A stretch of 64,000 nt of DNA from an uncultured Aquimarina sp. (GTDB lineage Bacteria; Bacteroidota; Bacteroidia; Flavobacteriales; Flavobacteriaceae). The notes beneath the pieces are model-generated. The model did not search any database, was not told the origin of the DNA, and saw only the letters and a list, made by a program, of their open reading frames with translations. The stretch is from the NCBI GenBank assembly GCA_947493035.1, contig CANLOW010000002.1:434001-498000 (forward strand). The letters are read 5' to 3'. Both the position numbers and the translations under genes were made by a program. Below, one piece after another: positions 45,771-55,201 of this stretch. Numbering within the stretch: the stretch's first letter is position 1; each line of letters starts with the position of its first letter.

Positions 45771-46997
45771 TTACTGAAACTTAATAGCCTTTACAGGGCT
45801 TATTTTATTAATTACAAGTGTAGGTAACCACAAAGCAAAAACACATAATAAAAAGGTAGTAAGATTTAAAATTAAAATATAATCCCAAGAAATATACATC
45901 GGGGCATATTTCACATAATACGTCTTAGGATTCATTGTGATAAATCTAAAATAGTGCTGTCCAAAAATTATAGACAACCCTATTAAATTACCCCAAAATA
46001 ATCCTTTCCCAATAATGTAGCTCGCCTGATAAATAAATAATTTACGGATACTTTTATTATTACTTCCTAATGACTTCAATATACCTATCAATTGAGTACG
46101 TTCTAGAATAAGTACTAGTAAAGCAGTTATGATATTTATGGAAGCAACAATAATCATAATTCCGATTATACCATAAACATTATAATCGAACAACTGAAGC
46201 CATTGAAAAATTTCTCCGTACTTGTCTTTTATCGAAACGGCATCCAATTCAGAAGGAACCTCCTCATAGATTCTTGTGGTGTATAGATCAATTTTACTAA
46301 AATCATCTATAAAAAACTCTAAAGAACCCACTTCATTAGATTTCCATCTATTTAATTTCTGAATGTGACTAAGAGCTCCAATAACTAAACCTTTATCAAA
46401 TTCTTCATAACCCGAATTATAAATACCAACAACCTTAAAGCTTCTAATATTATATTTTCCCGTGTCTTTTAAGAAATAAGTTATCGCTTTACTTCCTAGT
46501 TCAAAATTCAAACTATTGGCTAAACTTTTTGAAATTAAAACCTCATTAATATTCGAATTAAAATCTGGTAGTTTTCCTTTTATAAGGTAATCATCGAAAG
46601 ACTTCCAACTATAATCATTTTCAACCCCTTTAAAGATTATACCTTCAAAATTTGTCTCCGTTCGAATAACACCATGCTTCTTCCCTACTTTTTGTACATC
46701 AGTAATCCATTCTTCCTTCAGTAAACTTTCTAAAAATGGACCTTCACTAGGTATTGGTGCTATAGAAATTTCACTTTGATTTCCATTAAAGCTTGTTACT
46801 TCTATATGTCCACTAAAAAGAGCTATCTTTTCTTGTATCTTGTTCTGCAAACCAAAACCTACAGCTACACTAACTAACATCATGATCAAACTCATGGCTA
46901 TAGCTATAATTGCAATTCTAATGATTGGTGCTGAGGCTGTTTTTTTAGTTGTTTTTTCTTTAATTAGCCGCTGCGCAATAAATAATTCGTAATTCAA
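45771..46997 (-). CDS. FtsX/LolC-type ABC transporter permease
   Basis: 408 residues with an N-terminal membrane helix (IRIAIIAIAMSLIMMLVSVAVGFG), a periplasmic MacB-like domain and three C-terminal membrane helices, the LolC/E or FtsX layout. Segment RTQLIGILKSLGSNNKSIRKLF is the cytoplasmic coupling helix. It starts with TTG at 46997; NYELFIAQRLI is the normal family start, so TTG is accepted. It probably acts in lipoprotein release with an ATPase encoded elsewhere. The start codon overlaps that of the divergent DUF1343 gene by one base. Confidence 0.9.
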   Translation of the reverse strand: MNYELFIAQRLIKEKTTKKTASAPIIRIAIIAIAMSLIMMLVSVAVGFGLQNKIQEKIALFSGHIEVTSFNGNQSEISIAPIPSEGPFLESLLKEEWITDVQKVGKKHGVIRTETNFEGIIFKGVENDYSWKSFDDYLIKGKLPDFNSNINEVLISKSLANSLNFELGSKAITYFLKDTGKYNIRSFKVVGIYNSGYEEFDKGLVIGALSHIQKLNRWKSNEVGSLEFFIDDFSKIDLYTTRIYEEVPSELDAVSIKDKYGEIFQWLQLFDYNVYGIIGIMIIVASINIITALLVLILERTQLIGILKSLGSNNKSIRKLFIYQASYIIGKGLFWGNLIGLSIIFGQHYFRFITMNPKTYYVKYAPMYISWDYILILNLTTFLLCVFALWLPTLVINKISPVKAIKFQ

Positions 46998-48226
46998 TGC
47001 TTAGTTTTAATAGAAATCTTTTCAAAAATACATTTTTCATTTTGCTTATCACTCTATATGCTTGCGGAAATGCACAACAACAAAGAGAAAAGAATATAGA
47101 ACAAAACGCATCCCAATTACCTATAATTACAGCAGCACAACAATTAGAACTATGGCTTCCTTTAATTGAAAACAAAAAAATAGGGTTTGTAGGAAATCAT
47201 ACAAGTATCGTTCATGACAAAAACGAAAATCAAATACACTCGATTGATACACTTATTTCAAGAGGAATACATATTATTCGTGTTTTTGCCCCAGAACATG
47301 GATTTAGAGGTAAAGTTGATGCTGGTGAGCATGTAAAAAATGGTATCGATACAAAAACGGGGTTATCTATTATTTCATTATATGGGAAAAACAAAAAACC
47401 TTTTCCTGAACAACTAAAAGATATTGAATATATGATATTTGATATTCAAGATGTTGGGGTACGTTTTTACACTTATATCTCAACATTACATTATATAATG
47501 GAAGCTTGTGCTGAAAGTAATATTCCATTATTAGTATTAGATCGCCCTAACCCTAATGCTCATTATGTAGACGGACCTATACTCGATAAAAAATTTAAAA
47601 GCTTTGTCGGAATGCACCCAGTTCCTATAGTGTATGGAATGACTATTGGTGAATATGCTAAGATGATTAACGGAGAGAAATGGTTAAAATCGGGTATTCA
47701 GTGTGATTTGAAAGTGATTCCTATAAAAAATTATAATCACAAAACACCTTATTCTTTACCTGTTAAGCCTTCTCCTAACTTACCAAATGATATAGCTATA
47801 AATCTATACCCAAGTCTTTGTTTTTTTGAAGGAACTAAAAATGTTAGCGTAGGAAGAGGTACGGATATGCAATTTCAAGTCTATGGTTTTCCCAAAACAG
47901 CAACTAACATTTATGATTTTTGTTTTACTCCTCAACCAAATGATGGGGCAAAACATCCTAAAAACAATAATTCACTTTGCTGTGGAGAAGACTTAAGGAA
48001 TCAGCACACCCTCTCAGGAATTAATTTACAATGGATTAAAAATACTTACCAAAACTCAAGTAATAAAACTACTTTTTTCAATTCTTTCTTTGAAAAGTTA
48101 GTAGGAACATCTCTTTTAAGAAAACAAATCATAGAAGAAACTAGTATTGAGAATATAAAAATTAGTTGGAAACAAGGGCTAGACAATTTCAAAAAAACTA
48201 GACAGAAGTATTTACTTTATAAGTAA
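46997..48226 (+). CDS. DUF1343 lipoprotein, NamZ-like muramidase
   Basis: 409 residues, lipobox Cys23 (LITLYAC). Family motifs FAPEHGFRGKVDAGEHV, DIQDVGVRFYTYISTL and NVSVGRGTDMQFQVYG identify DUF1343. Its Bacillus member NamZ removes N-acetylmuramic acid from the non-reducing end of peptidoglycan fragments, so a role in cell-wall recycling is likely. Its ATG overlaps the divergent permease TTG by one base, and each promoter must lie inside the other gene. Confidence 0.92.
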   Translation: MLSFNRNLFKNTFFILLITLYACGNAQQQREKNIEQNASQLPIITAAQQLELWLPLIENKKIGFVGNHTSIVHDKNENQIHSIDTLISRGIHIIRVFAPEHGFRGKVDAGEHVKNGIDTKTGLSIISLYGKNKKPFPEQLKDIEYMIFDIQDVGVRFYTYISTLHYIMEACAESNIPLLVLDRPNPNAHYVDGPILDKKFKSFVGMHPVPIVYGMTIGEYAKMINGEKWLKSGIQCDLKVIPIKNYNHKTPYSLPVKPSPNLPNDIAINLYPSLCFFEGTKNVSVGRGTDMQFQVYGFPKTATNIYDFCFTPQPNDGAKHPKNNNSLCCGEDLRNQHTLSGINLQWIKNTYQNSSNKTTFFNSFFEKLVGTSLLRKQIIEETSIENIKISWKQGLDNFKKTRQKYLLYK

Positions 48227-48590
48227 TAATTAAATTCAAATTGGTTTTTGACTATCTCAAAAAAACTACTCTATTAAAAAAAACAACTTTTTACATTAGG
48301 AAAATTTAAGTTTAAAAACACAATCAAAACGTTAGATTTCTAACTAAAGAAACACTTTTTTGCTTTTTCTCTTTTCAAAAATGTAATATTTTTCTTACAA
48401 ATAATCACTTCCCATCCTAAAAAACACACTTAAAATAATCGTAATAAATTAATAAGCAGAATTTTACAATTAAAAATAATCCCCCTAACAAAACACAAAA
48501 AGCCTTACCTCTATTCCAAGCAATTGACTTATTTTGGCACACATATTGCATTCTATATATAGAAAACAGGTTATTAACAAAACAAAAACT
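48227..48590. other. Non-coding stretch
   Basis: AT-rich, no gene. TTGACTTATTTTGG at about 48527 resembles parts of a promoter but the spacing is wrong. Confidence 0.45.
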
Positions 48591-48995
48591 ATGAAATCTA
48601 CGTATAAAATATTATTAGGTGTTATGCTTTTCTTTGCTAGCCCTATTTTTTCTCAAGAATATGTTAAATACATCACAAAACCACCCACAGAAATTGCTCA
48701 AAAAACAAGCTTTATCAATAACATTGATGTAAAATATAATATACCAACAAGTGGGTATTTATATTTAACTCTTTTTAAAGATAACAAACCGGTAGGGAAT
48801 TGTGTAAAAAAAGTAACTAGAGGAAAACGAATGGTAAAATGCGATATTTTCATCTGGGATGGAGGTAAGTCAATAACTAAAAAAGGAAAGTATTTCTATA
48901 AACTTGAAATTTACAAAGGAAGTCAAAATGATTTTAGTAATAAATTAACCAATGCTCCAATCATCTACAACATTAAAGTTGTTAAGAGAAAATAA
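48591..48995 (+). CDS. Small secreted beta-rich protein
   Basis: 134 residues from ATG at 48591; the frame opens 57 bases earlier, but that part lacks signal features. Signal peptide STYKILLGVMLFFASPIFSQ. The mature protein has strands such as SGYLYLTLFKDNKPVGNCV and KYFYKLEIYKG, typical of a small Ig-like or FlgD-like fold. Two Cys may form a disulfide. Function unknown. Confidence 0.82.
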   Translation: MKSTYKILLGVMLFFASPIFSQEYVKYITKPPTEIAQKTSFINNIDVKYNIPTSGYLYLTLFKDNKPVGNCVKKVTRGKRMVKCDIFIWDGGKSITKKGKYFYKLEIYKGSQNDFSNKLTNAPIIYNIKVVKRK

Positions 48996-49010
48996 TTTTA
49001 ATAAACATAA

Positions 49011-49040
49011 AACAGCTTTAAAACACTTTTTTAAGCTGTT
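49011..49040. terminator. Hairpin at the end of the YkgJ-like gene
   Basis: Arms AACAGCTT (49011-49018) and AAGCTGTT (49033-49040). It overlaps the last codons of the minus-strand gene and lies 15 bases after the plus-strand gene. The T run is in the loop, so termination is uncertain. Confidence 0.45.
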
Positions 49041-49506
49041 CTAAAACTTTATTAACCGCTGGACAAATCATAGTATTTGCAGCGGTTATTTTGTTTATTT
49101 GATGAAATCTTTTTCTATTGGTATGCGGATACTCTGCGCAAGCTTTGGGTCGAACTTCATATATCAAGCAATAATTATCTGATGCCAAAAACTCACAGGG
49201 CTGGTTTAAAAAAACGCGGTCACCATCACTATCAACACGAGTATATTTTTTTTCAAAATCACCAATTTTCATTCTTAGATGCTTAGCTATTCGCTCTGTA
49301 TCCTTATCCGTAATAATAGGTGATGTTGTTGAGCAGCAATTAGCACATTCTAAACAATCGACCTCATCAAATACTTCGTCATGAATTTTCTGTACGGTAA
49401 CATCTAATCGCTTTGGTGGTTTTTGTTTTAGGCGATTTAGATACTTTGTGTTCTCTACTTTTAATTCTTTAGCTCTTTCGAGGACTTTTGCATATTCTTC
49501 TTGCAT
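49018..49506 (-). CDS. YkgJ-family cysteine-cluster protein
   Basis: 162 residues from ATG at 49506; an in-frame TTG at 49521 lies inside the promoter and is not used. The motif DCLECANCCSTTSPIIT with more Cys later (NQPCEFLASDNYCLIYEVRPKACAEYP) is the CxxCxxCC...C-x-C zinc or iron-chelating cluster of the YkgJ family. Some members are linked to metal or Fe-S chemistry; the activity is unknown. It is divergent from a methyltransferase gene with overlapping promoters. Confidence 0.92.
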   Translation of the reverse strand: MQEEYAKVLERAKELKVENTKYLNRLKQKPPKRLDVTVQKIHDEVFDEVDCLECANCCSTTSPIITDKDTERIAKHLRMKIGDFEKKYTRVDSDGDRVFLNQPCEFLASDNYCLIYEVRPKACAEYPHTNRKRFHQINKITAANTMICPAVNKVLEQLKKVF

Positions 49507-49531
49507 ACGGCAAAGGTACAATATAACTTTG
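49501..49531 (+). promoter_or_regulatory. Promoter of the methyltransferase gene
   Basis: TTG at 49501-49503, 20 bases, then TAACTTTG at 49524-49531; the ATG follows after five bases. The same layout as at 17776, giving a leaderless or nearly leaderless message. Confidence 0.75.
49511..49518 (-). promoter_or_regulatory. -7 element of the YkgJ-like gene
   Basis: Minus strand TACCTTTG with the ATG four bases downstream. It overlaps the divergent promoter, so the two polymerases compete for the site. Confidence 0.65.
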
Positions 49532-49536
49532 CTGTT

Positions 49537-50238
49537 ATGACTAACGATGTTTTCGGAGAAGCAATAAAATCCTATTACTACGGTAATAAAAATGCAGAAA
49601 TAACAGTAACCTCAGATACTTTTGATGACGATTCAATTCCTGTAGACTACCTATTTAGAGCGTTTAAAGAAATGCCTGTAATTGAACAAAAAGCGTTACA
49701 ATTAACTAAAGGTAAAACTCTAGATATAGGAGCTGGAGCTGGAAGTCACAGTTTATATTTACAAAAAAACAACATTGTTATAACCGCTTTAGATACTTCT
49801 GAAGGCGCCATTGAAATATGTAAAAAAAGAGGTCTCTCTGATGTCGTTTGCCAAAATTTTTTCAGTCACAAAAGTAAATACGACACTCTACTAATGTTAA
49901 TGAATGGCAGTGGAATCATTGGTTCAATAGCAAATATTGATTTCTTTTTCCAACACCTAAAAACATTACTCAATAAAAACGGACAAGTATTAATAGATTC
50001 TTCTGACCTAATTTACCTGTACGAAAATGAAAATGGTGAATTTTGGGTAGATCTTAATGAAGGCTATTATGGAGAAATGCAATACTCTATAAAATTCCAA
50101 AATATTAAGTCTGAACCTTTCGATTGGCTTTACATAGATTACAACACTTTACAAAACGCTGCTAATAACAACGGATTCAACTGCGAATTAATTGAAGAAG
50201 GAGAACACTACGAGTATTTAGCTAGATTAACGCTTTAA
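49537..50238 (+). CDS. Class I SAM-dependent methyltransferase
   Basis: 233 residues from ATG at 49537. Motif I is LDIGAGAGSHSLYLQ, followed by the acidic end of strand 2 (ITALDTSEGAIEICK) and motif IV-like TLLMLMNGSGIIGSI. Substrate unknown. Adjacent to the YkgJ-like protein; a shared pathway is possible but not shown. Confidence 0.9.
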   Translation: MTNDVFGEAIKSYYYGNKNAEITVTSDTFDDDSIPVDYLFRAFKEMPVIEQKALQLTKGKTLDIGAGAGSHSLYLQKNNIVITALDTSEGAIEICKKRGLSDVVCQNFFSHKSKYDTLLMLMNGSGIIGSIANIDFFFQHLKTLLNKNGQVLIDSSDLIYLYENENGEFWVDLNEGYYGEMQYSIKFQNIKSEPFDWLYIDYNTLQNAANNNGFNCELIEEGEHYEYLARLTL

Positions 50239-50240
50239 AT

Positions 50241-50750
50241 TTACTCTAGAATATTCTTTGCTTCTACAAATAATAAATGGCTCCATTCTTGGCTAATATC
50301 ACTAATTGTTTGCCCCAAAGCCTCAGCGTTACTTTGAATCTTCTGCCCTACTTCAGTCTCATAAAAAGAGGTTACTTGTTTTAGTTGCTTTTTAGATAAC
50401 TGAGTTCTATCCTTTGCCATTTGCTTACCAGCATCCGTCTGATAGAAAGCATACATTTTATTGATATCACCCTCTGTAAAATAACTTTCATAAGCAGGTA
50501 CTAAACGATTTTTTATATCCTTTAGAGCTTGTTTTTTCAATCCTTTTACCTGTATCCAAGTATCATCTGACACATTTCTTCCTTTATATTGTCCTTCTAA
50601 AAGGGTAAATAATTGTTCTAACGCGTTACTATATTGTTCGTGGGTACCATTTATCTCTATATACTTTGCCGTATTATCGTATTTTGATTGAGCGCTAACA
50701 ATACTTTGTAAGCTTATCATAAAAAAAACCACTAAAAGTCTATAACTCAT
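50241..50750 (-). CDS. DUF2059 family secreted protein
   Basis: 169 residues, signal peptide at 1-20 (LLVVFFMISLQSIVSAQ). The helical DUF2059 signature IKNRLVPAYESYFTEGDI followed by KMYAFYQTDAGKQMAKD is clear. Periplasmic, function unknown. Convergent with the methyltransferase gene with two bases between stops. Confidence 0.9.
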   Translation of the reverse strand: MSYRLLVVFFMISLQSIVSAQSKYDNTAKYIEINGTHEQYSNALEQLFTLLEGQYKGRNVSDDTWIQVKGLKKQALKDIKNRLVPAYESYFTEGDINKMYAFYQTDAGKQMAKDRTQLSKKQLKQVTSFYETEVGQKIQSNAEALGQTISDISQEWSHLLFVEAKNILE

Positions 50751-50767
50751 ATTACCAATAATTGATT

Positions 50768-51595
50768 ATGAAATTTATATTAAAATATATTACAATTATA
50801 GGGTTTTTATTTATTATTTCATGTTCAACTGATGATGATGGTAATCCTAACAGAATGGCTGGGGCTGACAATCAAACTCCTAACAATTTACCTCAAGGAA
50901 ATAATAGACTTAATTTACGTATTACAGGAGATTCTGCTAACGAATTGTTAAGTGACCGTGTATACAAAAGCTTGACGATAGAGTTTGTTGGAGTAGAAGG
51001 AACAGAAGCATCGCAACAAGCCATAGATAATCTCAATACATTTATTCAAATAAGATGTCACAAACCTAATGGTATACGATTAATTAATAAAACGATCCCT
51101 AAACCTGAAGACGAAGATGATAAATACACCATTCAAGAAATTGCTCGCCTAGAAAACCTACATCGTACCGCTTTTAGCGAAGGGGACGATATTGCAGTGT
51201 ATATTTTTTTTGCTGATAGAGAAAATGAAAATAGTACAGAAACGAATGTCGTACTAGGAACAGCATATCGAAATACTTCTATCGTAGTATATGATGCCAC
51301 CTTAAGAAGACTTACACGTAGAGCTAATGATGCTTTTCCTAATGTAAAAGCAGCTACTTTAATTCATGAATTTTGCCATATCCTTGGATTAGTTAATATC
51401 GGAACTCCAATGGTAGAAAATCATGAGGCTTTTGAAGAAAATAATAACGGTGAAGAAGTCGGTGGTCATTGCAATGTAGAAGGCTGCTTAATGTCTGCTC
51501 AAGCAAATTTTAGAAGAAATATTTTTGGGCAGGTAGAAATAGCAGAACTAGACCCTCTTTGCATACAAGATCTTCAAGCCAATGGTGGTAAATAG
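50768..51595 (+). CDS. Metalloprotease-like lipoprotein
   Basis: 275 residues from ATG at 50768 (a TTG lies two codons upstream). Lipobox Cys19 (LFIISC). The zinc motif HEFCHILGLVN near residue 200 has the first two His and the Glu of HExxHxxGxxH, but Asn replaces the third His; a later GHCNVEGCLMSA gives a Met-turn and possible alternative ligands. This looks like a metzincin-like outer-membrane protease; a few Flavobacteriia members are simply named membrane metalloprotease. Confidence 0.85.
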   Translation: MKFILKYITIIGFLFIISCSTDDDGNPNRMAGADNQTPNNLPQGNNRLNLRITGDSANELLSDRVYKSLTIEFVGVEGTEASQQAIDNLNTFIQIRCHKPNGIRLINKTIPKPEDEDDKYTIQEIARLENLHRTAFSEGDDIAVYIFFADRENENSTETNVVLGTAYRNTSIVVYDATLRRLTRRANDAFPNVKAATLIHEFCHILGLVNIGTPMVENHEAFEENNNGEEVGGHCNVEGCLMSAQANFRRNIFGQVEIAELDPLCIQDLQANGGK

Positions 51596-51748
51596 TACTG
51601 TCTCCTTAATATTTTATTAGAATTAATTACTAGAATAGAATTTAAACCTTAAAGCAAAATATAATATTTGTTGATATCTAACATTTGTTGACCTTTCTTA
51701 CAGTTTTCTTATTGTTTAAATTTGTTCAATTGATAAAGAGAAAACGCA

Positions 51749-54079
51749 TTGGAAGAATATTTAAGTCAACTTAACGAAGCACAATTAGCCCCTACCCTAC
51801 ATGTAGATGGCCCTTTGATGGTTATTGCTGGAGCGGGTTCAGGGAAAACCCGAGTGCTTACTTACCGAATAGCTTACTTAATGAGTAAAGGCGTAGATGC
51901 CTTCAATATACTTTCATTGACCTTTACCAATAAAGCTGCTCGTGAGATGAAGCATCGAATTTCTCAAATTGTTGGAAGTACTGAAGCTAAAAATTTATGG
52001 ATGGGAACTTTCCATTCTATTTTTGCTAAAATTTTACGAATCGAGGCAGATAAGTTAGGTTACCCTTCTAATTTTACTATTTACGACTCTCAAGATTCTC
52101 AACGCTTGATCTCTAGCATCATTAAAGAAATGAGCCTTGACAAAGATGTTTACAAATACAAACAAGTTGCTGGAAGAATTTCTTCTTTTAAAAATAACTT
52201 AATTACTGTAAAAGCTTATTTCAACAATCCTGAATTGATGGAAGCCGATGCGATGTCAAAACGCCCGCGTATTGGTGATATTTACAAAAATTACGTGGAT
52301 CGCTGTTTCAAAGCTGGAGCTATGGACTTTGATGATCTGTTATTAAAAACCAATGAACTATTAAATCGATTTCCAGAAGTATTGGCAAAATATCAAAATC
52401 GTTTTAAATACATCTTGGTAGATGAGTACCAAGATACCAATCATTCTCAGTATTTAATTGTACGCGCCTTAGCTGATCGTTTTCACAATTTATGCGTTGT
52501 TGGAGATGATGCCCAAAGTATATATGCATTCCGTGGAGCCAATATTAATAACATTCTAAATTTCCAGAAAGACTATACAGACGCCGCCAGTTATAGATTA
52601 GAACAGAACTATAGATCAACAAAAAATATTGTAGAAGCTGCCAATTCTATCATAGAACACAATAAGACTAAACTCGACAAAGTAGTTTGGACTGCCAATG
52701 ATGATGGAGGAAAAATTATTGTCAATCGTTTACCTACTGACGGAGATGAGGGTCGTTATGTGGCCAGTACTATTTTTGATACCCAAATGAACGAGCAATT
52801 AAGAGCTAGTGAATTTGCAGTATTGTATAGAACTAATGCGCAGTCACGAGCTATTGAAGACGCTTTACGTAAAAGAGGTATCAAATATCGTATTTTTGGA
52901 GGCTTATCTTTCTATCAACGTAAAGAAATTAAAGATGTATTAGCTTATTTACGTTTAGTAATTAACCCTAAGGATGAAGAAGCCCTTAAACGTGTAATTA
53001 ATTATCCTGCACGCGGAATCGGAGCTACTACCGTAGACAAACTAGTATTAGCTGCAAATCACTACGGTCGTTCGATTTTTGAAGTTATGGAACATATATC
53101 CAAACTTCCTGATCTGAAAATAAATGCTGGAACCCGAGCTAAACTTGAAAACTTTGTCAATATGATTAAGAGTTTTCAAGTTTCTAATGAAACTACCGAT
53201 GCTTTTGCCTTAACAGAAATGGTGAGCAAAAAAACGGGCTTAGTTTTAGAACTAAAAAAAGATGCTACTCCAGAAGGGATTACCAGAATAGAAAATATCG
53301 AAGAATTACTAAACGGTATTAAAGATTTTGTTGAAGGGCAAAAAGAAATTGATGGTGCCAAAGGAAATCTTTCTGAATTTTTGGAAGATGTTGCTTTAGC
53401 TACAGATATGGACAAAGATACTGATGACGAAGATCGTGTCGCATTAATGACGATTCACTTAGCAAAAGGGTTGGAATTTCCTCACGTTTTTATTGTCGGA
53501 ATGGAAGAAGATCTCTTCCCTTCAGGAATGAGTATGAATACCAGAAGTGAACTTGAAGAAGAACGTCGCTTATTCTATGTTGCCTTAACACGTGCTGAAA
53601 AGCAAGCATACCTAACCTATACTATCTCAAGATATCGTTGGGGAAAACTAGTCGATGCTGAACCTAGTAGATTTATTGAAGAAATCGATGATCTGTACTT
53701 AGAATATATAACTCCAATAGACACATATCAATATAAACCATTGATTGACAGAGATATTTTTGGAGAAGTAGACAAATCTAAATTACGACAAAAAAAACCC
53801 ATTGCAGGCTCTCCCCCTCCTTCCCACAAACCAACACAAGATCAATTAAGAAAATTACGCAAATTGAGACCTCAAGATACAAGTGGTACTAGTGTTGACA
53901 GTAATTTACTCAATCAAATTACATCAGGTGTTGCTGTCGAGCATGCTCGTTTTGGTAGAGGAATGGTATTAAATATAGAAGGTAATGGGCAAGACAAAAA
54001 AGCAGAAATTAATTTTGAACAGGGGGGTATAAAAAAATTACTGCTTCGATTTGCCAAATTAAAAATAATTGGGGGGTAA
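51749..54079 (+). CDS. uvrD: UvrD/PcrA-type DNA helicase
   Basis: 776 residues, superfamily 1A 3'-5' helicase used in repair and replication restart. Q-motif LNEAQ at 8-12, Walker A GAGSGKT at 28-34, LVDEYQDTNHSQY near 227, GDDAQSIYAFRGA, and motif VI VALTRAEKQAYL. The C-terminal VEHARFGRGMVLNIEG is the typical PcrA Tudor-like tail. The start is TTG at 51749: a later ATG would remove the Q motif and part of Walker A. Confidence 0.95.
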   Translation: MEEYLSQLNEAQLAPTLHVDGPLMVIAGAGSGKTRVLTYRIAYLMSKGVDAFNILSLTFTNKAAREMKHRISQIVGSTEAKNLWMGTFHSIFAKILRIEADKLGYPSNFTIYDSQDSQRLISSIIKEMSLDKDVYKYKQVAGRISSFKNNLITVKAYFNNPELMEADAMSKRPRIGDIYKNYVDRCFKAGAMDFDDLLLKTNELLNRFPEVLAKYQNRFKYILVDEYQDTNHSQYLIVRALADRFHNLCVVGDDAQSIYAFRGANINNILNFQKDYTDAASYRLEQNYRSTKNIVEAANSIIEHNKTKLDKVVWTANDDGGKIIVNRLPTDGDEGRYVASTIFDTQMNEQLRASEFAVLYRTNAQSRAIEDALRKRGIKYRIFGGLSFYQRKEIKDVLAYLRLVINPKDEEALKRVINYPARGIGATTVDKLVLAANHYGRSIFEVMEHISKLPDLKINAGTRAKLENFVNMIKSFQVSNETTDAFALTEMVSKKTGLVLELKKDATPEGITRIENIEELLNGIKDFVEGQKEIDGAKGNLSEFLEDVALATDMDKDTDDEDRVALMTIHLAKGLEFPHVFIVGMEEDLFPSGMSMNTRSELEEERRLFYVALTRAEKQAYLTYTISRYRWGKLVDAEPSRFIEEIDDLYLEYITPIDTYQYKPLIDRDIFGEVDKSKLRQKKPIAGSPPPSHKPTQDQLRKLRKLRPQDTSGTSVDSNLLNQITSGVAVEHARFGRGMVLNIEGNGQDKKAEINFEQGGIKKLLLRFAKLKIIGG

Positions 54080-54087
54080 CTAGGTCA

Positions 54088-54912
54088 TTATTTTTGTACA
54101 CTATAAAGGTTTGTTAACCTATTGAAATCATTTAACATTTTGTCTGTCGATTTTAAAATAGTTAATAACGGCATTTTATTATCGACAAACTTTGACTTAT
54201 TATCTTCTATCGTTTGAAAAACATCTAGAATTTCTGAAGCTACTAAATCAATTTCTGAGTTATTTAATTCATTAACCAATAAATCATTGATTACCCTATT
54301 CATTTCATTATAAATACTCACATAATTATTACAAGCTACATTGGCTTTTTTCCCGTTTTTCAAAGACCTACAGGCAGCATAATAAAGACACATTTTTTGA
54401 GAAAGCATTCGTTGTCTACCCGCCTTATTCACAGTTTCAACTCTTAACTGATCAGTAGCTGCACTATACGATATTTGCTTATTATAATTAGAAGCTTCTT
54501 CTATAGACAATACTACCTCATGACACCTCTTTAACATAGTTTCTGCTTGACTTAAAAACAAATCAATATCATTTCTAGCAGTACCAAGAGCCAATTTGAA
54601 ACGAGACCATTCCTTAGCTTCTGCTTGTATTTTCGCTTTTACTTTAGCACTTTGACCTACTGAATTATTTTTTAATATGGTAAGATTTCTATTAAATAAG
54701 GTCTTAGCCGATTTTAGCTCTCTCTCCATATTCTGCCCATTAGCCCCAATAGTTTTTAATACTATTATTTTAGCTATTTTTTGGGATAACATTCGTTGTT
54801 TCCCACTAAGGTTAACGGCTTTTTCAAATGATAATTTACCAAATTTCGCATCTTGTCCAAAAGTTGTCAATGAAAAAATAAACATTAAGACAACAAGTAG
54901 TTTCTTTCTCAT
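54088..54912 (-). CDS. Secreted protein with two PilJ-type sensor domains
   Basis: 274 residues, signal peptide at 1-20. Two related helical repeats, each with the PilJ/type IV pili methyl-accepting N-terminal signature: NLSGKQRMLSQKIAKI and NKAGRQRMLSQKMCLYY. No membrane helix beyond the signal peptide and no signalling domain, so it may be a periplasmic ligand-binding protein, perhaps for nitrate-like ions as in NIT/PilJ sensors (inference). Confidence 0.85.
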   Translation of the reverse strand: MRKKLLVVLMFIFSLTTFGQDAKFGKLSFEKAVNLSGKQRMLSQKIAKIIVLKTIGANGQNMERELKSAKTLFNRNLTILKNNSVGQSAKVKAKIQAEAKEWSRFKLALGTARNDIDLFLSQAETMLKRCHEVVLSIEEASNYNKQISYSAATDQLRVETVNKAGRQRMLSQKMCLYYAACRSLKNGKKANVACNNYVSIYNEMNRVINDLLVNELNNSEIDLVASEILDVFQTIEDNKSKFVDNKMPLLTILKSTDKMLNDFNRLTNLYSVQK

Positions 54913-55201
54913 AACTATTTTGTTTACAGCAATTTAAGTATTAAATGTCTGTAAATCAAATAATTAACACTATAAATGTTCTATTTTTAAAAAGTAAACC
55001 AACTCTGGTAAAGACCACCAGGCATTTATCTGAAATTTTAACTTAAAGACAAGCTTCTCTGCATCATACTCTTTTGCAGTACCGATAAAAATGATAAATA
55101 CCCTTAATCATTAAGGACCAGCATCACGGCGCCTTTACTTATTTCAATACATACATTAAAAGTTTAAAAAACAGTTAGTATAAACAACCCACGTCTAAGC
55201 T

